From PNAI01 sp035501735 (GTDB lineage: Bacteria; Pseudomonadota; Alphaproteobacteria; Rhizobiales; Xanthobacteraceae): a stretch of DNA of 32,305 nt. Where the stretch lies: contig DATJVR010000019.1 in assembly GCA_035501735.1 (NCBI GenBank), forward strand, positions 1 through 32,305. Reading direction: 5' to 3'. The translations under genes were made by a program, and so were the position numbers. This document shows positions 1 to 8,612 of the stretch, one piece after another. The notes beneath the pieces were generated by a model that ran no database searches, was not told where the DNA came from, and saw nothing but the letters and a program-made list of their open reading frames with translations. Position 1 is the stretch's first letter, and each line of letters starts with the position of its first letter.

Positions 1-632
1 ACATCCACCTGCAGGACGGCGACGTCATCGAGAAGGGCGACTTCATCGTCGAAGGCAACCCGGCGCCGCACGACATCCTGGCGATCAAGGGCGTCGAGGA
101 GCTCGCGGGCTACCTCGTCAACGAGATCCAGGACGTCTACCGGCTGCAGGGCGTCAGCATCAACGACAAGCACATCGAAGTGATCGTGCGGCAGATGCTG
201 CAGAAGGTCGAGATCGACGAGTCCGGCGAAACCGACCTCATTCAGGGCGAACAGGTCGACAAGATCGAGTTCGACGAGGTCAATGCCCGGATCGTGGCCG
301 AAGGCAAGAAGCCGGCAACCGCGCATCCGGTGCTGCTCGGCATCACCAAGGCCTCGCTGCAGACCCGGTCGTTCATCTCGGCGGCGTCGTTCCAGGAGAC
401 GACCCGCGTGCTCACCGAGGCCGCGGTCAACGGCAAGGCCGATACCCTCGATGGGCTCAAGGAGAACGTCATCGTCGGCCGGCTCATCCCGGCCGGCACC
501 GGCGCCATGATGAACAAGATCCGCGAAGTGGCGACCAAGCGCGACCAGCTCATTCTCGCCGAGCGCGAGAAGGAGGCGGCGCTCAAGGCCGAAGCCGCGG
601 CCGAGCCGGCGGCGCTACCGGCGGCGGAGTAG
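1..632 (+). CDS. rpoC: RNA polymerase subunit beta' (C-terminal part, 5' truncated by window)
   Basis: This is the C-terminal ~210 residues of the beta' subunit of RNA polymerase; the frame is open from base 3 to the TAG at 630-632. The segment IHLQDGDVIEKGDFIVEGNP and, further on, GYLVNEIQDVYRLQGVSIND, HIEVIVRQML and TRSFISAASFQETTRVLTEA are typical of the beta' C-terminal region that closes the active-site cleft and contacts omega. The protein ends in an Ala/Glu-rich tail (residues encoded at about 565-629), common in alphaproteobacterial beta'. It is the last gene of the rplKAJL-rpoBC transcription unit, which must lie to the left, and is followed 34 bp later by an intrinsic terminator. 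Identification is certain; only the N-terminal part is missing. Confidence 0.98.
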   Translation, partial: IHLQDGDVIEKGDFIVEGNPAPHDILAIKGVEELAGYLVNEIQDVYRLQGVSINDKHIEVIVRQMLQKVEIDESGETDLIQGEQVDKIEFDEVNARIVAEGKKPATAHPVLLGITKASLQTRSFISAASFQETTRVLTEAAVNGKADTLDGLKENVIVGRLIPAGTGAMMNKIREVATKRDQLILAEREKEAALKAEAAAEPAALPAAE

Positions 633-666
633 GCGCTTCGCGCGGAGCGCGCTTGCAACAAGATCG

Positions 667-693
667 AAGGGCCGCCACGTTGGCGGCCCTTTT
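667..693 (+). terminator. Intrinsic terminator of the rpoBC operon
   Basis: An 11-bp perfect stem (667-677 pairing with 681-691, core GGGCCGCCA/TGGCGGCCC) with a 3-nt loop is followed directly by a short T run. It lies 34 bp after the rpoC stop codon, where the rpoBC transcript is expected to end, and only 15 bp before the next start codon. Confidence 0.87.
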
Positions 694-707
694 GCTACAA
701 TCGGCCC

Positions 708-1388
708 ATGTCCACGCTGAAAATCCTAAGCGGCGGTGCCATGAAATCGCTCATGGTCGAAGCCGTGCCCCTGTTCGAGCGCCATGCCGGCGTCAAGGTC
801 GAGATCAAATTCGCGCTCACCTCGGTGCTGCAGAAGGAGATCGAGGCCGGCGCGGCCTTCGATATCGCGCTGTTGCCGCGGCCCGAGCTCGATGCGCTGG
901 CAGAGAGCGGCAAGATCGCTGCCGGCTCGCAGACCGACATCACGCGGTCGGCGGTCGGATTGGCGGTGCGCGCCGGCGCCCCGAAGCCCGATATCGGCAC
1001 GGTCGATGCGCTCAAGCGCGCGCTCCTTGCGGCGCGCACCATCGGCTACAGCGACGGCCCGAGCGGCGCCTATATCGCGGGCCTGCTGCAGCGTCTCGGC
1101 ATCGCCGAAGCGGTCAAGTCGAAGACCAGGCTCACGAGCCGTCCCGTGGCCGAGATCGTCGCCGAGGGCGAGGCCGAGGTCGGAATGCAGCAGATCGTGG
1201 CCATTCTTCCGGTCAGCGGCGCCGAACTGGTCGGCCCGCTGCCGAGCGAATTGCAGAACATTATCGTTTACGCCGCCGGGCTCTCGGCCGGCAGCCAGAA
1301 TGCCGCCACCGCTCGTGCGCTCATCGCCTTCCTGGCGAGACCTGAAGTGGCGCACCTGATCCGGGCCAGGGGCATGGAGCCGGCTTAA
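708..1388 (+). CDS. ModA-like substrate-binding protein without signal peptide
   Basis: A 226-residue protein resembling the type 2 periplasmic-binding fold of molybdate-type (ModA-like) substrate-binding proteins. It opens with LKILSGGAMKSLMVEAVPLF, the usual first strand-helix unit with ligand-contacting Ser/Gly residues, and has FDIALLPRPELDAL and YSDGPSGAYIAGLL at the expected places. ModA proteins normally begin with a Sec signal peptide; here the binding domain begins at residue 3 and no start codon exists upstream in frame before the rpoC stop, so the product should be cytosolic unless the start is misjudged. No transporter permease or ATPase gene is adjacent. There is no clear ribosome-binding site; a TACAAT hexamer at 696-701 suggests a leaderless mRNA. 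The ligand is unknown and may not be molybdate. Confidence 0.8.
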   Translation: MSTLKILSGGAMKSLMVEAVPLFERHAGVKVEIKFALTSVLQKEIEAGAAFDIALLPRPELDALAESGKIAAGSQTDITRSAVGLAVRAGAPKPDIGTVDALKRALLAARTIGYSDGPSGAYIAGLLQRLGIAEAVKSKTRLTSRPVAEIVAEGEAEVGMQQIVAILPVSGAELVGPLPSELQNIIVYAAGLSAGSQNAATARALIAFLARPEVAHLIRARGMEPA

Positions 1389-1420
1389 GCCCGGAACCCG
1401 CCGACCGCGCAGATGTGCTT

Positions 1421-1437
1421 GCGCCATCGCGCTTTTT
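1421..1437 (+). terminator. Weak terminator-like hairpin after the ModA-like gene
   Basis: A 4-bp GCGC stem with a CATC loop is followed by five T residues, 33 bp after the stop codon of the ModA-like gene. The stem is short, so termination may be weak or absent. Confidence 0.35.
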
Positions 1438-1451
1438 AGGCCCGTTTCGCC

Positions 1452-1480
1452 TTGACTTCGCCGGCTTGCGTCGATACATA
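1452..1480 (+). promoter_or_regulatory. Candidate sigma70-type promoter of the str-S10-spc operon
   Basis: TTGACT (1452-1457) and TACATA (1475-1480) are separated by exactly 17 bp. The -35 box with its preceding C (CTTGAC) matches the rhizobial housekeeping consensus CTTGAC-N17-CTATAT well; the -10 is less good. It is the only strong candidate I found between the ModA-like gene and rpsL, and transcription would start near 1487. Confidence 0.6.
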
Positions 1481-1665
1481 CGCCCCACTTTTCGGCAGGC
1501 GGTGAGCTTCGCCAGTCGGAACGGCCTGCCGGGTCCCCGTGTAAGCTATTGAAAGTCCGTTGCTTTCGTGGCTCCGATTTTTCGGTAACCGGGCATTCGG
1601 CGCGACGCCTCGACGAAGGAAGCTCAAACGCTGCCTCTGGCTTCGGAAAGTCAGATGATCGGAGC

Positions 1666-1679
1666 ATGATCGCGATCAT
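1666..1679. promoter_or_regulatory. 14-bp perfect palindrome in the str leader
   Basis: ATGATCGCGATCAT is a perfect palindrome. The preceding GATGATC (1654-1660) can also pair with GATCATC (1674-1680), so the RNA could form a longer alternative hairpin. It could be an operator or an RNA element; no known binding protein is recognised. Confidence 0.35.
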
Positions 1680-1827
1680 CGTCGCGGTCCTCTGCAAAGG
1701 CCAAGCGCCCCTCCGCACCGGGAGCGGATGGCGCGATTTGGTTTTGCGCGAATGCATGCGCGCCGGTGCGGACGGTCAGGCCCGGAACGTTTTTGCGGAG
1801 CACGCAAGCGCTTTCGCGGTGAAGGTC

Positions 1828-1850
1828 AAAACGGGGCTTGCGCCCCTTTT
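1828..1850 (+). promoter_or_regulatory. Terminator-like (attenuator-like) hairpin immediately upstream of rpsL
   Basis: GGGGC (1833-1837) pairs with GCCCC (1842-1846) around a TTGC loop, directly followed by TTTT (1847-1850); AAAA at 1828-1831 can extend the stem past a bulged C. It stands 18 bp before the rpsL ATG and just before the GGAG ribosome-binding site at 1854-1857. It may be an attenuator of the ribosomal operon or a terminator for transcripts arriving from upstream. Confidence 0.5.
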
Positions 1851-1868
1851 GTTGGAGCGTGGTCAAGG

Positions 1869-2240
1869 ATGCCGACGATCAACCAGCTCATTCGCAAGCC
1901 GCGGGTGACGCAGCACGCCAAGAAGAAGGTGCCGGCGCTGCAGCAGAGCCCGCAGAAGCGCGGCGTCTGCACGCGCGTCTACACCACGACGCCGAAGAAG
2001 CCGAACTCGGCGCTGCGCAAGGTCGCCAAGGTCCGCCTGACCAACGGTTTCGAGGTGATCGGCTACATCCCGGGCGAGGGCCATAATCTGCAGGAACACT
2101 CGGTGGTGATGATCCGCGGTGGCCGGGTGAAGGACCTTCCGGGCGTGCGCTACCACATCTTACGCGGCGTGCTCGACACCCAGGGCGTCAAGAACCGTAA
2201 ACAGCGCCGTTCAAAATACGGCGCCAAGCGCCCGAAATAA
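1869..2240 (+). CDS. rpsL: 30S ribosomal protein S12
   Basis: S12 sits at the decoding centre of the 30S subunit and helps set translation accuracy. The 123-residue product has the universal core: PTINQLIRKPR at the N-terminus, TTPKKPNSALRK in the first conserved loop and GGRVKDLPGVRYH in the second, ending RRSKYGAKRPK. The lysines whose mutation gives streptomycin resistance in other bacteria (PKKPNS and RVKDLPG) are both present, so the protein looks wild type. The ATG has GGAG 11 nt upstream. It is the first gene of the long str-S10-spc cluster; the next gene starts only 4-13 bp after its stop. Confidence 0.98.
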   Translation: MPTINQLIRKPRVTQHAKKKVPALQQSPQKRGVCTRVYTTTPKKPNSALRKVAKVRLTNGFEVIGYIPGEGHNLQEHSVVMIRGGRVKDLPGVRYHILRGVLDTQGVKNRKQRRSKYGAKRPK

Positions 2241-2253
2241 GGACATGCCGGCG

Positions 2254-2748
2254 ATGCCACGCGCAAACCAGATCGAACACAGCGGACACCGCCGGCCTTT
2301 CGTGGCTCCGGCTGCCGTCGTCGCGCTGGGGGCGTTCGCGGCCGCGGCGAATCTTTCCGACCCTGCGAGTGCGCGCTCGGGCAATTTCATCGGCGCAATC
2401 GCCTTTTCGCCGTCGACCGGCGCCTATGGCTATTCGTATCGCTGGCACAACACGCGCGACGCCGAAGAGCGCGCGATGAAAGAGTGCCGCGACCGGTCGC
2501 CGGCTGATGACTGCTTCTTTGTCGGCGGGTTCGGGAACATGTGCGGCGCTCTCGCCGTCGCCGAATTCCCGGGTAAGACCAACGACGGCCAGCCCATGAC
2601 GCTGCGGATGTCCTACATCGGCCGGGCTGAAAAGCGTTCCGCCACCAAGACCGCGGGTCTCGAGGAATGCCGGAAGAACATGCTCGAGCCGGCCATGAAG
2701 GATCTTTGCAAAGTCATCGTCGTCGTTTGCAGCGACGATCGTAAATGA
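2254..2748 (+). CDS. Secreted DUF4189-like cysteine-rich protein inside the str operon
   Basis: This protein of about 164 residues is not ribosomal. It has a positively charged N-terminus, a hydrophobic stretch (VAPAAVVALGAFAAA) and an ASA cleavage-like site, so it is probably exported. The rest resembles DUF4189 proteins: an AFSPSTGAYGYSYRW opening, a repeated Ala/Glu-Cys pattern, GGFGNMCGALAVA, and six cysteines in the mature part that could form disulfides. Function is unknown. I favour ATG 2254 because AAGGA at 2239-2243 is well spaced from it; ATG 2245 in the same frame gives 3 more residues but lies too close. It is wedged between rpsL and rpsG on the same strand, an unusual place for a secreted protein. 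Confidence 0.75.
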   Translation: MPRANQIEHSGHRRPFVAPAAVVALGAFAAAANLSDPASARSGNFIGAIAFSPSTGAYGYSYRWHNTRDAEERAMKECRDRSPADDCFFVGGFGNMCGALAVAEFPGKTNDGQPMTLRMSYIGRAEKRSATKTAGLEECRKNMLEPAMKDLCKVIVVVCSDDRK

Positions 2749-2779
2749 GCGCAAGCCAGCAGTCGTAGAGAGCGAAGCA

Positions 2780-3250
2780 ATGTCACGCCGTCATAGCGCC
2801 GAGAAACGCGAGATCAACCCGGACCCCAAATACGGGAATCTCGTCGTGTCCAAGTTCATGAATTCCATCATGTACGAGGGAAAAAAGTCGGTCGCCGAGA
2901 GCATCGTCTATGGCGCGTTCGAGATCATCGAAGGCAAGACCAAGCAGAATCCGATTTCCGTTTTCGAGCAGGCGCTCGACAACGTGATGCCGACGATCGA
3001 GGTGCGCTCGCGGCGCGTCGGCGGCGCGACCTATCAGGTGCCGGTCGAAGTGCGGACCTCGCGGCGGCAGGCGCTCGGCATTCGCTGGATCATCGGCGCC
3101 GCACGCGAACGAAACGAAAAGACGATGACGGAGCGGCTCTCAGCCGAGCTGCTCGACGCATCCAACAACAGGGGAAACGCCGTCAAGAAACGCGAAGACA
3201 CGCACCGCATGGCGGAAGCCAACCGGGCGTTCTCGCACTACCGCTGGTGA
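2780..3250 (+). CDS. rpsG: 30S ribosomal protein S7
   Basis: S7 nucleates assembly of the 30S head by binding the 3' major domain of 16S rRNA and contacts tRNA in the E site. The 156-residue length is standard. The N-terminus SRRHSAEKREINPDPKYGN, the motif KFMNSIMYEGKKSVAESIVY and the beta-hairpin region PTIEVRSRRVGGATYQVPVE are typical, as is the C-terminal HRMAEANRAFSHYRW. In Escherichia coli S7 represses its operon by binding the rpsL-rpsG spacer. Here that spacer is occupied by another gene, leaving only 31 bp before the rpsG ATG, so the same control is unlikely in that form. Confidence 0.98.
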   Translation: MSRRHSAEKREINPDPKYGNLVVSKFMNSIMYEGKKSVAESIVYGAFEIIEGKTKQNPISVFEQALDNVMPTIEVRSRRVGGATYQVPVEVRTSRRQALGIRWIIGAARERNEKTMTERLSAELLDASNNRGNAVKKREDTHRMAEANRAFSHYRW

Positions 3251-3280
3251 CGGCCAGCCAACAACAAGGACGAACTCACA

Positions 3281-5356
<2,076 letters not shown>

Positions 5357-5363
5357 GATCCCA

Positions 5364-5672
5364 ATGAACGGCCAGAATATCCGCATCCGGCTCAAGGCGT
5401 TCGACCACCGCATTCTCGATGCGTCGACGCGCGAGATCGTCAACACCGCCAAACGTACGGGCGCGCAGGTGCGCGGACCGATCCCGCTGCCGACCAAGAT
5501 CGAGAAATTCACCGTCAACCGGTCGCCGCACGTGGACAAGAAGAGCCGCGAGCAGTTCGAGATGCGCACGCACAAGCGGCTGCTCGACATCGTCGATCCG
5601 ACGCCGCAGACGGTCGATGCGCTGATGAAGCTCGATCTCGCGGCGGGCGTCGACGTCGAGATCAAACTCTAG
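5364..5672 (+). CDS. rpsJ: 30S ribosomal protein S10
   Basis: S10 belongs to the 30S head and also acts, as NusE, with NusB in transcription antitermination. The 102-residue length is normal. The sequence IRIRLKAFDHRILD, the loop GAQVRGPIPLPTKIEKFTVNRSPHVDKKSREQFEMRTHKR (conserved along its length) and the C-terminal GVDVEIKL are diagnostic. It opens the S10 part of the cluster and follows fusA by 7 bp with no obvious ribosome-binding site of its own, so translation is probably coupled to fusA termination. Confidence 0.98.
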   Translation: MNGQNIRIRLKAFDHRILDASTREIVNTAKRTGAQVRGPIPLPTKIEKFTVNRSPHVDKKSREQFEMRTHKRLLDIVDPTPQTVDALMKLDLAAGVDVEIKL

Positions 5673-5694
5673 GGCGGGAGACAGCGGGGAAGCC

Positions 5695-6447
5695 ATGCGC
5701 ACAGGCGTGATCGCACAAAAGGTCGGGATGACCCGGCTGTTCACCGAAGCCGGTGAACACGTGCCGGTGACCGTGCTGCGCCTTGCGCAATGCCAGGTGG
5801 TGGCGCATCGCACCAAGGACAAGAACGGCTATGTCGCGCTGCAGCTCGGCTCGGGTTCGCGCAAGATCAAGAACGTGAGCAAGGCGGAGCGCGGGCGCTT
5901 CGCTGCCGCCAAGATCGAGCCGAAACGCAAGCTGGCGGAGTTCCGCGTCACCGAGGACGCGCTCATTCCGGTCGGCGCGGAGATCACGGCGGATCATTTC
6001 GTGCCCGGACAGTTCGTCGATGTCACCGGCATCACGATCGGCAAGGGTTTCGCCGGGCCGATGAAGCGGTGGAACTTTGCCGGCTTGCGCGCCTCGCACG
6101 GCGTGTCGATCTCGCACCGCTCGCATGGTTCGACCGGCGGACGGCAGGACCCGGGCAAGACGTTCAAGGAAAAGAAGATGGCCGGCCACATGGGCGTCGA
6201 GCGCGTGACCACGCTCAATCTGAAAGTGGCGCAGATCGACGTCGACCGCGGGCTGATCATGATCGAGGGCGCGGTTCCGGGCGCCAAGGGCGGCTGGATC
6301 ACGGTGCGCGACGCGATCAAGAAGAAGCCGCCGAAGGAGCTGCCGAAGCCCGGCAAATTCCGCGAGGCGGCGGCCGAGGCCGCTCCGGCAGCGCCTGCCG
6401 CAAAAGCCGAGGCGCCGAAGGCCGAAGCTCCGAAGGAAGGCGCGTGA
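5695..6447 (+). CDS. rplC: 50S ribosomal protein L3
   Basis: L3 is an early assembly protein near the 3' end of 23S rRNA whose long loop reaches the peptidyl transferase centre. Recognised by MRTGVIAQKVGMTRLF at the start and by the loop SHGSTGGRQDPGKTFKEKKM with MAGHMG, including the glutamine that is N5-methylated in other bacteria. At 250 residues it is longer than the roughly 210 of Escherichia coli because of an Ala/Pro/Lys/Glu-rich C-terminal tail (about residues 224-250) that includes the repeat EAPKAEAPK. GGGGAAG precedes the ATG. Its stop codon is 1 bp before rplD. Confidence 0.98.
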   Translation: MRTGVIAQKVGMTRLFTEAGEHVPVTVLRLAQCQVVAHRTKDKNGYVALQLGSGSRKIKNVSKAERGRFAAAKIEPKRKLAEFRVTEDALIPVGAEITADHFVPGQFVDVTGITIGKGFAGPMKRWNFAGLRASHGVSISHRSHGSTGGRQDPGKTFKEKKMAGHMGVERVTTLNLKVAQIDVDRGLIMIEGAVPGAKGGWITVRDAIKKKPPKELPKPGKFREAAAEAAPAAPAAKAEAPKAEAPKEGA

Positions 6448-6448
6448 C

Positions 6449-7069
6449 ATGGAATTGAAGGTCACAACGCTGGAAGGAAAAGAGAGCGGGTCGGTCACGC
6501 TTCCGGACGCGATCTTCGGGCTCGAGCCGCGCAGCGACATCATTCAGCGCTGCGTGGTGTGGCAGCTTGCCAAGCGTCGCGCCGGCACGCATGCGGTGAA
6601 GAACCGCGCCGACATCAACCGCACCGGCAAGAAGATGTACGCGCAGAAGGGCACCGGCAACGCGCGGCACGGCTCGGCACGCGTCAATTTGTTCCGCGGC
6701 GGCGGCCGTTCGTTCGGTCCGGTGGTGCGCAGCCACGAGATCGGGCTGCCGAAGAAGGTGCGCGCGCTCGCGCTGAAATACGCGCTTTCGGCCAAGGCGA
6801 AGGACGGCGGCATCGTCATTCTCGACAAGGCCTCGATCAAGGACGGCAAGACCAAGGAACTGGCGAGCCGGTTCGAGAAGCTCGGGTTCGACAATGCGCT
6901 CATCATCGACGGAGCAGAGGTCGAGGCGAGCTTCAAGTCCGCGGCGCGCAACATTCCGAACATCGACGTGCTGCCGGTGCAGGGCATCAACGTCTATGAC
7001 ATCTTGCGGCGCGGCAAACTGGTGCTGACCAAGGCCGCGCTCGATGCGCTGGAGGCGCGATTCAGATGA
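6449..7069 (+). CDS. rplD: 50S ribosomal protein L4
   Basis: L4 binds domain I of 23S rRNA and its extended loop lines the nascent peptide tunnel. The 206-residue product has the tunnel-loop signature KKMYAQKGTGNARHGS and FRGGGRSFGPVVRSH, and the C-terminal half NIDVLPVQGINVYDILRR. The ribosome-binding site GAAGGAAGG lies inside the end of rplC, and the gene overlaps rplW by 4 bp (ATGA at 7066-7069), so the three genes are translationally linked. In enterobacteria L4 represses the S10 operon; no equivalent leader is evident next to rpsJ here. Confidence 0.98.
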   Translation: MELKVTTLEGKESGSVTLPDAIFGLEPRSDIIQRCVVWQLAKRRAGTHAVKNRADINRTGKKMYAQKGTGNARHGSARVNLFRGGGRSFGPVVRSHEIGLPKKVRALALKYALSAKAKDGGIVILDKASIKDGKTKELASRFEKLGFDNALIIDGAEVEASFKSAARNIPNIDVLPVQGINVYDILRRGKLVLTKAALDALEARFR

Positions 7070-7365
7070 CCGCCAGCGATCCGCGCCATTACGACATCAT
7101 CATCGGTCCGGTCATCACTGAAAAGGCGACGACCGCGTCCGAGCACAACAAGGTCGTGTTCAAGGTCAATCGCAACGCGACCAAGCCGCAGATCAAGGAA
7201 GCGGTCGAGAAACTGTTCGACGTCAAAGTGAAAAGGGTGAATACGCTCATTCGTCCCGGCAAGCTCAAGGCCTTCAAGGGCCGGCGCGCCGAATTGCAAT
7301 CGACCAAGCGTGCGATCGTGACGCTCGAAGAGGGCCACAGGATCGACGTGACTACAGGGCTGTAA
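7066..7365 (+). CDS. rplW: 50S ribosomal protein L23
   Basis: L23 lies at the exit of the peptide tunnel and is the docking site for trigger factor and the signal recognition particle. The 99-residue product has HYDIIIGPVITEKATTASEH, NRNATKPQIKEAVEKLFDVKV and TLIRPGKLKAFKGRRAELQ, all typical. The start codon overlaps the rplD stop by 4 bp. Confidence 0.97.
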   Translation: MTASDPRHYDIIIGPVITEKATTASEHNKVVFKVNRNATKPQIKEAVEKLFDVKVKRVNTLIRPGKLKAFKGRRAELQSTKRAIVTLEEGHRIDVTTGL

Positions 7366-7375
7366 GGAAAAAACG

Positions 7376-8206
7376 ATGGCGCTCAAAACCTACAAGCCGG
7401 TCACCAACGCGCAGCGCGGGCTCGTGCTGATCGATCGCCATGGGCTGCACAAGGGCGCTCCGATCAAGACGCTGGTCGAAGGCCAGAAGTCGACGGGCGG
7501 GCGCAACAATCTCGGCCGTATCACGTCGCGGTTCCGCGGCGGCGGGCACAAGCAGGCCTACCGCGTGGTCGATTTCAAGCGGCAGAAACGCGACCAACCG
7601 GCGAAAGTCGAGCGCATCGAATACGATCCGAACCGCACGGGTTTCATTGCGCTGGTGACATACGGTGACGGCGAGCAGTCCTACATCCTCGCACCGCAAC
7701 GGCTCGCGGTCGGCGATACGATCGTCGCGGGCGAGCAGGTCGATATCAAGCCGGGCAACGCCATGCCGTGCGGCAACATGCCGATCGGCACCATCGTGCA
7801 TAACGTCGAGATCAAGATCGGCAAGGGCGGGCAGATCGCGCGTTCGGCCGGCACCTACACGCAGATCGTCGGGCGCGACGGCGACTACGTCATCCTGCGT
7901 CTGAATTCCGGCGAACAACGGCTCGTGCACGGCCGTTGCTTTGCGACGGTGGGCGCGGTGTCGAACCCGGACAACATGAACATCTCGATCGGCAAGGCCG
8001 GCCGTACCCGCTGGATGGGACGCATGCCGCACAACCGCGGCATCACCATGAATCCGGTCGACCATCCGCACGGCGGCCGCACCAAGGGCGGCAAACAGTG
8101 GACGACGCCGTGGGGCGTTCCGACCAAGGGCAAGAAAACCCGCAAGAACAAATCCACGACCAAGTTCATCATGGCGAGCCGCCACGCGCGGAAGAAGACA
8201 TCATAG
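7376..8206 (+). CDS. rplB: 50S ribosomal protein L2
   Basis: L2 is a core 50S protein needed for subunit joining and for the peptidyl transferase centre. The 276-residue length is standard. It starts ALKTYKPVTNAQRGLVLID, has GRNNLGRITSRFRGGGHKQ, and carries the strongly conserved MNPVDHPHGG with the functionally important histidine, ending in a Lys/Arg-rich tail ASRHARKKTS. AAGGA 6 nt before the ATG is a good ribosome-binding site. Confidence 0.98.
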   Translation: MALKTYKPVTNAQRGLVLIDRHGLHKGAPIKTLVEGQKSTGGRNNLGRITSRFRGGGHKQAYRVVDFKRQKRDQPAKVERIEYDPNRTGFIALVTYGDGEQSYILAPQRLAVGDTIVAGEQVDIKPGNAMPCGNMPIGTIVHNVEIKIGKGGQIARSAGTYTQIVGRDGDYVILRLNSGEQRLVHGRCFATVGAVSNPDNMNISIGKAGRTRWMGRMPHNRGITMNPVDHPHGGRTKGGKQWTTPWGVPTKGKKTRKNKSTTKFIMASRHARKKTS

Positions 8207-8219
8207 GCGAGAGCGAGCA

Positions 8220-8600
8220 ATGACGCGTTCTGTTTGGAAAGGTCCGTTCGTCGATGGCTTTCTGCTGAAGAAGGCGGAGGCCTCGCGTTCGTCGGGCCGG
8301 CGGGAAATGATCAAGATCTGGAGCCGGCGCTCGACCATCCTGCCGCAGTTCGTCGGGCTGACGTTCGGCGTCTACAACGGGCAGAAGCACGTGCCGGTGA
8401 TGGTGACCGAGGAAATGGTGGGCCACAAGTTCGGCGAATTCTCGCCGACGCGGCAATTCTACGGCCACACGTCGGATCGCAAGGCAACGCGCGTTGCGGC
8501 GGCACCGGGGGCGCCCGGCGCGCCGGCGGCTCCGGGGGCGCCAGCGGCACCAGGCGCAGCGCCTGCCGCCGCGCCGGCGGCGCCTGCGGCGAAAGGCTAA
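8220..8600 (+). CDS. rpsS: 30S ribosomal protein S19 with Ala/Pro-rich C-terminal tail
   Basis: S19 forms a head complex with S13 and contacts the A-site finger of 23S rRNA. Residues 1-91 are canonical: TRSVWKGPFVDGFLLKK, WSRRSTILPQFVGLTFGVYN, HVPVMVTEEMVGHKFGEFSP and RQFYGHTSDRKATR. The protein is 126 residues against about 92 usually, because of an added tail (residues 92-126) made almost only of Ala, Pro and Gly in PGAPAAPGA-like repeats. The reading frame and start (ATG with GAGAGCGAGC upstream) are unambiguous, so the tail is genuinely encoded. Confidence 0.97.
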   Translation: MTRSVWKGPFVDGFLLKKAEASRSSGRREMIKIWSRRSTILPQFVGLTFGVYNGQKHVPVMVTEEMVGHKFGEFSPTRQFYGHTSDRKATRVAAAPGAPGAPAAPGAPAAPGAAPAAAPAAPAAKG

Positions 8601-8612
8601 CGAGGAACGATC

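Larger units (their letters stand above)
1389..1868 (+). other. Non-coding leader between the ModA-like gene and rpsL
   Basis: I see no convincing gene in these 480 bp. Open frames that cross it have atypical composition and run out of frame into rpsL. It holds a weak terminator-like hairpin (GCGC-CATC-GCGC then five T, 1421-1437), a promoter candidate (1452-1480), a 14-bp palindrome (1666-1679), a GCGCG/CGCGC inverted repeat (1746-1763) and a terminator-like hairpin next to rpsL (1828-1850). If the promoter is right, the str operon mRNA has a leader of about 380 nt. Confidence 0.7.

Noticed and set aside
633..707. No stop codon in frame between the rpoC TAG and the ModA-like ATG, so read-through of TAG would fuse the two proteins.
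   Set aside because: The intervening 75 bases contain a strong terminator hairpin and no evidence of recoding; a shared frame happens by chance one time in three.
1549..1908. Open frame of 119 codons in the str leader.
   Set aside because: It runs out of frame into rpsL, lacks recognisable motifs and a ribosome-binding site, and overlaps the attenuator-like hairpin.
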